This document shows positions 1-7,700 of a stretch of DNA of 64,000 bases, piece after piece. This DNA comes from Halobacillus salinus. GTDB lineage: Bacteria > Bacillota > Bacilli > Bacillales > Halobacillaceae. The translations under genes were made by a program, and so were the position numbers. The notes beneath the pieces were generated by a model. It saw only the letters and a list, made by a program, of their open reading frames with translations. It did no database searches and had not been told where the DNA came from. The stretch spans positions 62,001-126,000 of the forward strand of contig NZ_SRJC01000006.1 of assembly GCF_004684905.1 (NCBI RefSeq). The letters are read 5' to 3'. Within the stretch, counting starts at the first letter, position 1, and each line of letters opens with the position of its first letter.

Positions 1-2041
1 CTTTCAACACGCGGGTCTTTCCTTTTTCGCACAGCGTCTTGATCATATTCCGCGTCAGCGACTTGCCTGCAAGTCTCTTCGGAAACGCTACCGTGCATTC
101 TTTCTTATAATTGGAGCACGCATAGAACTTGTAGCGATCCATGATCTGACCCGAACACGCCGGGCATTTGGCGATCGGTTCTTTCCAATCTTTCTTCTCC
201 TCGCCAGTGTCGCGGATATTCACATTCTGAATCGCCTCTGGCGTTTCTTGGATCAGCTTGTCGATGAACTGGTTCGTCTGCTTGATGAACATCTGCTTCG
301 ACCCTTCTCCACTGCCGATCTTCTTCAGATAAGCCTCCCATTTCGCGGTCATGGACGGACTCGATAACAGCGTACCTTCAATCGCCTCACAAAGCATGAT
401 GCCCTTATTGGTGACATACACGTTGTTTTTTCTCACTACGATGTACTTCTGCATCTTGATCGTCTCGATGATGCTCGAGCGGGTCGCCTCGGTGCCGAGT
501 CCTTCGACTTCTTTCAAGATCTCGACGTCTTCCTCATCATCCACGAGCTTCCCGCACGTCTTCATCATGTTGATCAGCTGACCTTCTGTATAAGGCTTCG
601 GCGGTTTCGTCATGCTTTCTTTGATCTCAAGGTTCGCGCCGACTTGTTCACCGTTCTGGACGTTCGGCAACAGCGGTTCCTTTTCCTTCTTCGGTTTCGG
701 GAAAAGCTCTTTCCACCCTTGCTTCACGTCACGGCGTCCCGTCGTCTTAAACGGAAGCTCCCGTACATGCGTCCAGATCGTCGTCTCTTCATACACATAG
801 TCTCCGTGGAACATGGCAAGCGTTGTCGCCATCACTTCGTTGTAAATATTGCGCTCCTCCCGGCTCAGCCCCTCGATCTTCTTCTGAGTGGGAACGGTTT
901 TCGTCGGGATGATGGCATAGTGCTCCTGGACTTTGCTGCCGTTCACGTAGCGCTTATTCGGCTTCGTTGAAACTGGTGTGAACGAGACGTTCATCGCTTT
1001 CTGATAGTTGTCCAAGTTTTTGACGAGATAGTTGAACTCGCTGTTCGTAATAAAATTACAGTCCGTACGCGGATAAGAAACGAGCCGCTTCTCATACAGC
1101 TTCTGCATCGTCTTCAGCGTCTGCGACGGCGTATATTTCCACCTTCTGTTCGCGACACTTTGCAACGTCGAGAGTGAGTGCAGCTTCGGAGACTTCATGT
1201 GCTTCGTCTTTTTATCTACCTTTTCCACAATCCCTGTCTCTTCCTGCTTCTCTTTCAACCCGTGCTTGTCCATCAACGCCTGGACCTTCGCCTTGTCCTT
1301 TTCTTTAATCTCAGCAAGTCCTTTGTAAGCGCCAGCCTCCGACTGGAACTGCCCTTCGATTTGGTAAAAAGGCTCCGGCTTGAAGTTCTCGATCTCCTTA
1401 TGGCGTTGATAAATCAAGTAAACGGTCGGGGACTGCACGCGTCCAATCGAAAGGTAGCTCCCGAACCCTTTCTTCTGCAAGTGGAGTGTGAACAGACGGC
1501 TCGCGTTGATGCCCACCATCCAGTCACTGATCTGACGGGCTTTCGCTTCATCAAACATGCGCAAATCCTCATCATTATCGCGCAGGTTGCGGAATCCTTC
1601 GCGCACTTCATCTTTCTCAAGCGAGTTGATCCACAGACGCTTGATCGGCTTTCCCTTAACCCCGGTTAGGCGAAGGATGCTGTAAAAGATGTTCGAGCCT
1701 TCCCGGTCGACATCGGCAGCGTTGACGATGACATCCGCGTACTGGAACAACCGCTTCACTTCTTTAAACTGCTCCCACTTCCCTTTGGAGACTTTCTCAA
1801 GAAAACGGTCCGGTACGATCGGTAGCTGCTCAAGCTTCCAACGCTTCCACTCCGGCTTATAATCATGCGGCTCCTTCAACTCGACGAGGTGCCCGACACC
1901 CCACGTGATGAAGGCGCCATCCGGAAAAGTAGCGTCCGGCTTCAACTGTATGTAGGTTTTCGTTTTCTGTTGTACGCTAAAGGCCTCAGCATAGGCTTTT
2001 GCCTGTGAGGGTTTCTCGGCTAAAATGACCACTCGTGTCAT
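1..2041 (-). CDS. topB: DNA topoisomerase III (C-terminus outside window)
   Basis: Type IA topoisomerase that cleaves and rejoins single strands during resolution of replication and recombination intermediates. Reading the minus strand from ATG at 2041 gives about 680 residues with no stop before the window edge, so the extreme C-terminus is missing. The N-terminus (MTRVVILAEKPSQAKAYAEA) is the TOPRIM start with its acidic glutamate, followed by an acidic DVDREG motif near residue 110. The catalytic tyrosine lies in VSYPRTDCNF near residue 320. A zinc-finger-like CPACSG segment sits near residue 640. Every plus-strand frame here is overlapping noise. It stands alone, upstream of nothing co-directional on its 5' side except a terminator. 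Confidence 0.95.
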   Translation of the reverse strand, partial: MTRVVILAEKPSQAKAYAEAFSVQQKTKTYIQLKPDATFPDGAFITWGVGHLVELKEPHDYKPEWKRWKLEQLPIVPDRFLEKVSKGKWEQFKEVKRLFQYADVIVNAADVDREGSNIFYSILRLTGVKGKPIKRLWINSLEKDEVREGFRNLRDNDEDLRMFDEAKARQISDWMVGINASRLFTLHLQKKGFGSYLSIGRVQSPTVYLIYQRHKEIENFKPEPFYQIEGQFQSEAGAYKGLAEIKEKDKAKVQALMDKHGLKEKQEETGIVEKVDKKTKHMKSPKLHSLSTLQSVANRRWKYTPSQTLKTMQKLYEKRLVSYPRTDCNFITNSEFNYLVKNLDNYQKAMNVSFTPVSTKPNKRYVNGSKVQEHYAIIPTKTVPTQKKIEGLSREERNIYNEVMATTLAMFHGDYVYEETTIWTHVRELPFKTTGRRDVKQGWKELFPKPKKEKEPLLPNVQNGEQVGANLEIKESMTKPPKPYTEGQLINMMKTCGKLVDDEEDVEILKEVEGLGTEATRSSIIETIKMQKYIVVRKNNVYVTNKGIMLCEAIEGTLLSSPSMTAKWEAYLKKIGSGEGSKQMFIKQTNQFIDKLIQETPEAIQNVNIRDTGEEKKDWKEPIAKCPACSGQIMDRYKFYACSNYKKECTVAFPKRLAGKSLTRNMIKTLCEKGKTRVLK

Positions 2042-2114
2042 GGTCCGACCTCCTCATTTCCTCGTAAAATCTATTCTTTCATTTTACCATATCAAGGGAA
2101 CTCTATGAGTGCAT

Positions 2115-2152
2115 CAAAAAAGCATCAGTTCCACTCTCGGACTGATGCTTTT
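2115..2152 (-). terminator. Rho-independent terminator of the DUF1456 gene
   Basis: Stem AGCATCAGT/ACTGATGCT with an 11-nt loop, and an A-run on the plus strand that becomes a T-run on the minus strand. It sits directly after the stop of the gene ending at 2161. Confidence 0.75.
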
Positions 2153-2160
2153 CATCGTCA

Positions 2161-2661
2161 CTATCCTCTATAACGAAGGGCAAGGCCTTTCAAGAAATTA
2201 CGTGCATACTTGTCCATGCACACTTTGTAGTTCTTATGACCTTGCTTACGCAGGAAGGACCCAAGTTCGCCTTTAGTCATCGTCACGCCCGCTTCTTCTA
2301 AGATGTCGATCACGTCTTCGTTCTTGAGCTGAAGTGCAATCTTCACTTTCTTCAGCATGACGTTATTCACATGGGAACGACTGGTAATCGAACGATCCGG
2401 CTTCGGAGCTGGCTCGCCAGGCTTCTTAGGCTGCGGACCACGCTCAAACGTAATGAAACCGTTCAAAAAGGACTCCAGCGTACTGTTCGTCACTTTAATG
2501 TGATCCTCTTCCGCTACCTCTTCATCATCCGTTCTCGAAAGCATTTTCGATACGTCTTCTCTCGTCACATCCTCGCCACCGAGCTTGAAGATCTCGACCA
2601 TGTCCTGATCCTTGATATCCAGGGCATAGCGCAGTCTGATCAATATATCATTATTATCCAT
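2161..2661 (-). CDS. YehS/DUF1456 family protein
   Basis: 166-residue cytoplasmic protein made of two copies of the roughly 65-residue DUF1456 module, starting at NNDILIRLRYALDIKDQDMV and again near residue 95 (NNVMLKKVKIALQLKNEDVI). The halves share an N-x-x-L-x-x-x-x-x-A-L-x-[IL]-K pattern. E. coli YehS is the best-known member and its biochemical role is not established. The linker between the modules (about 68-90) is rich in K and P. Start ATG at 2661 is preceded by GGGAGG seven bases upstream. Its own terminator follows, so it is probably monocistronic. Confidence 0.85.
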   Translation of the reverse strand: MDNNDILIRLRYALDIKDQDMVEIFKLGGEDVTREDVSKMLSRTDDEEVAEEDHIKVTNSTLESFLNGFITFERGPQPKKPGEPAPKPDRSITSRSHVNNVMLKKVKIALQLKNEDVIDILEEAGVTMTKGELGSFLRKQGHKNYKVCMDKYARNFLKGLALRYRG

Positions 2662-2722
2662 TTCATAGCCTCCCGTTTTGACTCATGTACTCTACTTTAG
2701 AAGAATTCGCGTCCCGACGCAA

Positions 2723-2743
2723 GGGGACCGGGGCTTTGTCCCC
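2723..2743. repeat. Half-unit of the GGGGAC...GTCCCC palindrome family
   Basis: Diverged single hairpin (GGGGAC-rich left side, TTTGTCCCC right side), located just after the tetR stop. It resembles one half of the full palindromes at 7652, 9234 and 18214 and may serve as the transcription terminator of the ABC-tetR operon. Confidence 0.45.
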
Positions 2744-2747
2744 CCTT

Positions 2748-3422
2748 TTAGTCGGAAGAGGACCCGGTTCCTTTGGACAATCCGTGCATGATGAAATGGA
2801 CGGTCTGGTCGAGTTCTTTCTCGTCATCCCAAGGAAGGTCAGGAGCAATCAAGAAGCGTGTCACAAGAAAACCGATAATCGGGGACATAATCATCCGGAT
2901 CATGGTAGGGTTCGGAAAATCTACGACAGCGCCTTTTTCCTTCAAATGATAGATGGCCTCCTCAAACTTCGGAAAAATTTCCTGTATGAATACTTCTTGA
3001 AATTGATCTTTTAATTCAGAATGAAAAGCCAGTTCCTGAAGGACGATCTTCAATAGCGGTGCATTCTCTTTCACGAATTCAAAGCGATTCTTGATGAGCG
3101 TCTTCAGTAGGTCCTCAAGCTTCTCAGGAGGCACATCGAATACATCCTGGACGAAACGGGCCGCAAAGAACGGGACGGCGAACCCTCTCATGAACGGCTT
3201 CACGATAGCAATCAGTAAATCTTTTTTCGTTTTATAATGACGGAAGATCGTGCCTTCCGCTACGTTCGCTCTCGACGCGATTTCGCTGGTGGAAGAGGAT
3301 GCGTATCCTTTTTCCGCGAATACCTCCACCGCCGCTTTTAAGATCTGCTCCTGTTTCGGAGTCAGCTTCTTCTCTTCTGACGGTGGGTGCAGCGTATGCA
3401 GCATTTCTTCAAACTCTTTCAT
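2748..3422 (-). CDS. TetR/AcrR family repressor of the adjacent ABC exporter
   Basis: 224 residues. The N-terminal helix-turn-helix domain covers about residues 20-66 (KQEQILKAAVEVFAEKGYAS, then ...ANVAEGTIFRHYKTK), the typical TetR signature. A ligand-binding helical domain follows. It is the third gene of a minus-strand unit, 33 bp after the permease stop. Two near-identical palindromes, TGAGTRATYACTCR, flank the promoter of this operon (5211-5274), so I infer that this protein represses its own operon. The inducer is unknown. Family membership is certain; the target is an inference from position. Confidence 0.88.
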   Translation of the reverse strand: MKEFEEMLHTLHPPSEEKKLTPKQEQILKAAVEVFAEKGYASSSTSEIASRANVAEGTIFRHYKTKKDLLIAIVKPFMRGFAVPFFAARFVQDVFDVPPEKLEDLLKTLIKNRFEFVKENAPLLKIVLQELAFHSELKDQFQEVFIQEIFPKFEEAIYHLKEKGAVVDFPNPTMIRMIMSPIIGFLVTRFLIAPDLPWDDEKELDQTVHFIMHGLSKGTGSSSD

Positions 3423-3455
3423 AGAACAGCCTCCTAGGCAGTAAATCTCCCTCTA

Positions 3456-4469
3456 TTATAGACTGCGATGGCGTTTCAATGCGAATATATTCAACGTAGT
3501 GAACAAGACCGAGAACCCAAGCAGCACATATAGTTCCACTTGAAAGCTCGCTATCCCTTCTCCTCTGAGCATGATGCCTCTTAACGCCTCTGCCCCGTAC
3601 GTCAGTGGCATGACGTGACCGATCGCCTGCAGCCAGACCGCCATTCCTTCTGTCGGGAACAAACCAGAGAAGAATACCTGCGGCACGATGACGAGCGGAA
3701 TGAACTGAATCAGTTGGAATTCATTTTTCGCAAACGCGGACAGTAGTGTTCCAAGGCTCAGAGCCGTCAGCGCTAATAAAAACGTAACGATGATAACGTA
3801 AAAGAATTGCCCTGACATGTACATTTGCAGAACGTAAATCGAAAACGCGGCAATCAGGATCGACTGGATGATGGTGAATAAACCGAATCCGCCTAGGTAT
3901 CCATAAACGAGTTCTCTCCGTTTAATCGGTGTTGCCAAGAGCCGTTCCAAAGTGCCTTGCGTCCGTTCCCTCAAGAACGAAACACCACCAACAATGAATA
4001 CGAAGAAAAAGACGAAGAATCCAATCAGCACTGGACCGATATAATCAAACAATCCAAGATCGTCGGCACCGTGCCAGAAGTCGACTTCAATATCAGGCTG
4101 CGAACCAGAAGCAAGCGCCTCCGATAGAACTTCCTTCACTTGGCCGGCTGTCGTCGGGTTGCTTCCTTCCAACGTAAGCGACGGAGAACCATTCTCCCAC
4201 TGAACCATGGCTTCGATACTCGCTTCCTCCAACGCTTCTTCCGCTTCCGGTTGACTCATCTCCACCCAGTCCGCAGCATCCTCGTCTACCTTTTCTTGTA
4301 CAGGAGCGGGCACATCGACAAGTGCAATCTCAGGCTGCGTATCATCAGAATCGAGCACTAGCCACATCAGTGTCAGTACAAATACCGGCGCCACAATCAT
4401 GAGGGCTACACTTCTTTTATCTCTTCTGAACTGCTTCAATATCCGTTTCATAATCGACCATGTGTTCAT
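3456..4469 (-). CDS. ABC-2 type exporter permease
   Basis: 337-residue membrane subunit. One N-terminal membrane helix (about 19-38) is followed by a large extracytoplasmic loop to about residue 145, then five more hydrophobic segments (about 147-330). The FLRERTQGTLERLLATPIKR stretch near residue 167 is the ABC-2 permease coupling region. It overlaps the upstream ATPase gene by the ATGA arrangement, indicating translational coupling. With the ATPase and TetR gene it resembles the Bacillus YfiLMN/LinA-type drug or lipid exporters. Substrate unknown. Confidence 0.88.
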   Translation of the reverse strand: MNTWSIMKRILKQFRRDKRSVALMIVAPVFVLTLMWLVLDSDDTQPEIALVDVPAPVQEKVDEDAADWVEMSQPEAEEALEEASIEAMVQWENGSPSLTLEGSNPTTAGQVKEVLSEALASGSQPDIEVDFWHGADDLGLFDYIGPVLIGFFVFFFVFIVGGVSFLRERTQGTLERLLATPIKRRELVYGYLGGFGLFTIIQSILIAAFSIYVLQMYMSGQFFYVIIVTFLLALTALSLGTLLSAFAKNEFQLIQFIPLVIVPQVFFSGLFPTEGMAVWLQAIGHVMPLTYGAEALRGIMLRGEGIASFQVELYVLLGFSVLFTTLNIFALKRHRSL

Positions 4470-5188
4470 CGCACGCCACCTCCATAATGTAAAAATACGT
4501 CCTCGATACTCGATACACCGACCGTTTCCTTCAACTGTTCCGGCGTGTCGAGAGCGATAACTTCCCCTTCTCGTAACAATGCGAGACGGTCACATTTTTC
4601 CGCTTCGTCCATAACGTGGGTCGTCACGACGATCGTAACCCCTCTATCCTTCAGTCGCTTCAGTTCCTCCCATATCGATTGGCGCAGGACCGGATCGATT
4701 CCGACCGTCGGCTCATCGAGGATGATAAGTTCCGGTTCATGAATGAGAGCGGCCGCGAGCGACAGCCTCCGCTTCATTCCGCCTGAATACGTTTCTACCG
4801 TTTGATGGAGGTGCTCCGAAAGGTCGACCATCTCCATCACTTCTTGAATGCGCTGCTTTCGGTAGGTCTTCGACATTTTGTAAAGAGATCCGAAGAAATC
4901 GAGGTTTTCGCTCGCCGTCAACTCCTGATATAAGGCATCCGACTGCGCCATGAAACCGTACTGACTCATCTGCTGCAGCGAAGGAAGTTTCTCGCCATTC
5001 ATGAAGACCTCCCCTGCTGTCGGCACGAGCGTACCCGTCATCATTTTGACCAAAGTCGTCTTGCCGGCACCGGAAGGACCGAGCAATCCGAAAATTTCAC
5101 CTTTGTTAATATCGAATTCAATATGATTAAGAATCTTGCGTTCCCCAAATTGTTGGGAGATGTTCTTCAATTGCAAAATTGTTTCCAT
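4466..5188 (-). CDS. ABC exporter ATP-binding protein
   Basis: 240-residue nucleotide-binding subunit. Walker A GPSGAGKTT is near residue 39, the Q-loop near residue 85 (YGFMAQSD), ABC signature YSGGMKRRLSL near 135, Walker B LIILDEPTVGIDP near 155, and the switch histidine in VVTTHVMDEAEKC. It is the first gene of the ATPase-permease-TetR operon, transcribed from the promoter at 5231-5258. The GGMKR form of the signature is typical of drug and antibiotic exporters paired with ABC-2 permeases. Substrate not determinable. Confidence 0.92.
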   Translation of the reverse strand: METILQLKNISQQFGERKILNHIEFDINKGEIFGLLGPSGAGKTTLVKMMTGTLVPTAGEVFMNGEKLPSLQQMSQYGFMAQSDALYQELTASENLDFFGSLYKMSKTYRKQRIQEVMEMVDLSEHLHQTVETYSGGMKRRLSLAAALIHEPELIILDEPTVGIDPVLRQSIWEELKRLKDRGVTIVVTTHVMDEAEKCDRLALLREGEVIALDTPEQLKETVGVSSIEDVFLHYGGGVR

Positions 5189-5210
5189 CCTTCATCCCTA
5201 CTTTCTTCAT

Positions 5211-5274
5211 GTGAGTGATTACTCGCTTTTATTATACTCCTCAAGATAAAAATGTAAAGTGAGTAATCACTCAC
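5211..5274 (-). promoter_or_regulatory. Promoter of the ABC-tetR operon with two flanking TetR operators
   Basis: Minus-strand promoter TTTACA (5253-5258), 16-bp spacer, perfect TATAAT (5231-5236). A 16-bp palindrome GTGAGTAATCACTCAC (5259-5274) abuts the -35 box. A near copy GTGAGTGATTACTCGC (5211-5226) lies at the start of transcription. Their centres are 48 bp apart. The layout suggests two TetR dimers bracketing RNA polymerase. Confidence 0.8.
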
Positions 5275-5287
5275 AATTTGACGAATT

Positions 5288-5314
5288 AAAAAAGACGAGC
5301 ATAGCCCGCCTTCT
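5288..5314 (-). terminator. Terminator downstream of the prolyl hydroxylase
   Basis: Minus-strand hairpin AAGGCGGGC-TAT-GCTCGTCTT followed by a run of six T. It separates the hydroxylase gene from the ABC operon promoter. Confidence 0.7.
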
Positions 5315-5318
5315 CTTT

Positions 5319-5999
5319 TTATCTATATTGTTTTCTCCGGACCCACATCGTAGCCGCCCACTTCTCGCCAGCTGTTACAGGCGAGCCACCGTGAAGCGTA
5401 CGTTCATTGATAGCTGGATCTGAATAGAAATATTCAAAGTAAACGGCCATCCCTTTTTGCGGTGTAATCGATAGATTCATATGAGGAAAATACGTCAGTC
5501 CGCCCTCTTCGACATCGTTCAAATACACGACAAGCGTGCTGATTCTAGGGTTCGGCGTCGTACCATCCAACTTCGGCTTGAAGTAATCGTAATGCGCTTT
5601 ATATTCCTGTCCTTGTTTATAATTTAAAATGTGAAGCCCTTCCCCATTCTCAACCGGCACGTTCATAATCTGCGCGATACGCTTTTCGATTCTCGCTGTC
5701 ACATCAGCCGAATCGAGAAACGCGCCACTGCTCGTACGAATGTCACTGACCGTTTTCTGCGATCCGATTTTGGAGCGGTTCACTTTATCTTGTGAGATGC
5801 GAATGAGCTCATCGCACTCTTCCTCACTCACAACGTTTCCGAGGACTGCAATCACTGGTTCTTCCATTCTAGCAATAATCGAAATATCACGATCTTCTGT
5901 TACAATCTTGTTCCCTTTGTAATCAAAGATTGAAGCTTCTTTCACTTCTGTATTCAACTGTTCATCTTCCTCTTCATTTTGATAAAACTTCTTTAACAA
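5319..5999 (-). CDS. Prolyl 4-hydroxylase-like 2-oxoglutarate/Fe(II) dioxygenase
   Basis: 226 residues. The C-terminal P4Hc domain (about 90-222) contains the iron ligands in YKAHYDYF (H-x-D), the distal histidine in RTLHGGSPV and the 2-oxoglutarate-binding lysine in AGEKWAATMW. The first 45 residues are charged and lack a signal peptide, so the enzyme is cytoplasmic. Bacterial homologues such as the Bacillus anthracis enzyme hydroxylate proline in peptides; the natural substrate here is unknown. Flanked by terminators or promoters on both sides, so probably transcribed alone. Confidence 0.88.
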   Translation of the reverse strand: MLKKFYQNEEEDEQLNTEVKEASIFDYKGNKIVTEDRDISIIARMEEPVIAVLGNVVSEEECDELIRISQDKVNRSKIGSQKTVSDIRTSSGAFLDSADVTARIEKRIAQIMNVPVENGEGLHILNYKQGQEYKAHYDYFKPKLDGTTPNPRISTLVVYLNDVEEGGLTYFPHMNLSITPQKGMAVYFEYFYSDPAINERTLHGGSPVTAGEKWAATMWVRRKQYR

Positions 6000-6141
6000 A
6001 ACGTATCCCCCTAAAGGTTAAAAATAGCTTACCACCTTTTTACTAAATATGTTTTATTTTTCATAAAAATTACATAAGTGTTCACAAATGAAGAAAAGAC
6101 TTCAAAAAAAGCTTGCAAATAGGCTCTGAATATAAACGAAA

Positions 6142-6168
6142 TGCAGGCACCTGAACCAGGTACCTGCA
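6142..6168 (-). terminator. Hairpin after the MFS gene
   Basis: Near-perfect 12-bp inverted repeat TGCAGGCACCTG/CAGGTACCTGCA with a 3-nt loop, directly after the stop at 6181. On the minus strand it is followed by a T-rich rather than pure T tail. Confidence 0.55.
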
Positions 6169-6180
6169 CGGGAATACACC

Positions 6181-7365
6181 TTATTTTCTAATCAATTTCT
6201 GAATGGTCAAGTATCCTCCTGCCACCAGAATAAACACAATAAGCAAGCCGGCAAACCCACTCGTGAATCCAGTGCGCTCGACAACGAATCCGAACAAGGC
6301 AAAGCTCACCATAATGACAAAACTCTCGACCAACCCGATCAATGAGAAGAAGGTTGATCTAACTTTGCTGTTCAATAAGTTCTGTACGAACGAACTGAAG
6401 ATCGGCTCGAACAGACTTAACAGCTGCGCCAGGAAAAGGAAGGATAACAAGACCGCCCAGTCGCTGGCAAAGATGAATAACACAAAGAATACGAAAAATA
6501 GCCCTAATCCGTAATACAGGATGTTGAAAAATTCAAATCGCTTCTCGACTTTATAAGCTACTTTAGCCATCAACACGCCTAAGAGCCCTTCCACCGTAAA
6601 CACCGCTCCTACGACAACAGAGGAGTAGCCCAGTTGAATGAAATACTCTTGGCCGTAAAAGACAACAATGACCATGACTGCACTAGCAAGGATAAATAAG
6701 ACGACAGGTGTGTGAATGACCGAATTGTCCTTCCAGACTTTCATCCCGGATTTAAACTGGTGGACCCATTGGTGATACCATCTCCCGCCGATATCCTCCG
6801 TTTTCTCACGAGGCGGTTCCTTCAAGAAGAACAACGGAATCAAGGCCAGGACATGGGTGAAAATCGTGGAACCATAAACCCACTCCCAGCTCACTTCAGC
6901 CATGAAGCCACCGAGGAATTTAGCCAGACTCAAGGAAAGTAGCGCAAGAGCCGTCATGTTGCCGAACACCTTCGTGTAGTCTTTCTCCCGTCCCTCTTTT
7001 TTCAACGTATCATAAGCAAAGGCCTGCTCCGCACCGGAATGGAACGTGATCATGACGCCCATCGACAAGAAGGCAAGCGTGAACATGGAAAACGAACCGC
7101 TGATCAGCATGAACAGTCCGTAAAGAAGGCTGAACACGTTGCCGATCAACAAGCTGATCTTTCTCCCATATAAGTCTGCGACCATGCCTGTCGGAACCTC
7201 GAATAAGACAATGGCTAAATGGAGAAACGCTTCAATCAAGCCGATCTCCCCGAACGTCAATCCTTTATCGCCGAGATAAATGACCCACAACGCACGATCG
7301 AAAAACAACTGAGCAAAGAATATATAGACATACAACATATAGATGTTTCGTTTTGTTTTAAACAT
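6181..7365 (-). CDS. MFS transporter
   Basis: 394 residues with about 12 hydrophobic segments and the loop 2-3 MFS motif in modified form (GMVADLYGRKISLLIG, residues about 58-74). It belongs to the YxlH/MdtG-like single-component MFS type that opens with a short cytoplasmic N-terminus (MFKTKRNIYMLYVYIFFAQL). No gene around it hints at the substrate. The upstream neighbour is a short peptide gene with its own terminator, so the transporter is probably transcribed from a separate start. Confidence 0.82.
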   Translation of the reverse strand: MFKTKRNIYMLYVYIFFAQLFFDRALWVIYLGDKGLTFGEIGLIEAFLHLAIVLFEVPTGMVADLYGRKISLLIGNVFSLLYGLFMLISGSFSMFTLAFLSMGVMITFHSGAEQAFAYDTLKKEGREKDYTKVFGNMTALALLSLSLAKFLGGFMAEVSWEWVYGSTIFTHVLALIPLFFLKEPPREKTEDIGGRWYHQWVHQFKSGMKVWKDNSVIHTPVVLFILASAVMVIVVFYGQEYFIQLGYSSVVVGAVFTVEGLLGVLMAKVAYKVEKRFEFFNILYYGLGLFFVFFVLFIFASDWAVLLSFLFLAQLLSLFEPIFSSFVQNLLNSKVRSTFFSLIGLVESFVIMVSFALFGFVVERTGFTSGFAGLLIVFILVAGGYLTIQKLIRK

Positions 7366-7389
7366 AGAAATTCGTCCTCTCTTATACAG

Positions 7390-7420
7390 AAAAAGCCACA
7401 GGAGATCATTCCCCTGTGGC
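7390..7420 (-). terminator. Terminator of the 36-residue peptide gene
   Basis: Stem GCCACAGG/CCTGTGGC, about 10-nt loop, then TTTTT on the minus strand. It lies 50 bp past the stop of the small ORF and ahead of the MFS start. Confidence 0.75.
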
Positions 7421-7470
7421 CGATTTCATTATCATCAGGAAATCATACTTCTGTTCACATTTATGAAATT

Positions 7471-7581
7471 TCAGCTAAAAAAGGACACACTTGTCCCGAG
7501 GACGGCTGAAATTCCAAAAATAGACATCAAAAATAGATGGTGCTGGTTCTCTATTTTCGTGTCCAAAGTGAACGAACGCAT
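7471..7581 (-). CDS. Small hydrophobic peptide, 36 residues, with its own transcription signals
   Basis: Starts at ATG 7581 with a strong ribosome site (AAAGGAGG, 7 nt spacing) and ends at TGA 7471. The N-terminal half is polar (MRSFTLDTKIENQHH). The C-terminal 21 residues (LFLMSIFGISAVLGTSVSFF plus S) form one possible membrane helix. A near-consensus promoter lies 36 bp upstream (7617-7646) and an intrinsic terminator follows (7390-7420), so this is a self-contained transcription unit. I do not recognise the family. It could be a membrane peptide, a type I toxin-like peptide or a leader; nothing decides between them. Confidence 0.6.
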   Translation of the reverse strand: MRSFTLDTKIENQHHLFLMSIFGISAVLGTSVSFFS

Positions 7582-7616
7582 GATATTCCCTCCTTTAACG
7601 TATAAGATTCCACCCC

Positions 7617-7646
7617 ATTATATCGACCTTCCAAACAAAGCGTCAA
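7617..7646 (-). promoter_or_regulatory. SigA-type promoter of the small peptide gene
   Basis: Minus strand TTGACG (7641-7646), 18-bp spacer, TATAAT (7617-7622). It is one of the best promoter matches in the window, and the next start codon is ATG at 7581. Confidence 0.75.
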
Positions 7647-7651
7647 TACAC

Positions 7652-7698
7652 GGGGACAGGGACTTTGTCCCGGATACTGGGACAAAGTCCCTGTCCCC
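7652..7698. repeat. Full palindromic repeat of the GGGGACAGG family
   Basis: Perfect 20-bp inverted repeat (left arm GGGGACAGGGACTTTGTCCC) around a 7-nt spacer GGATACT. Each arm is itself a small hairpin (GGGACA...TGTCCC). It begins 2 bp after the rlmCD stop and may act as its terminator. Confidence 0.85.
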
Positions 7699-7700
7699 TC

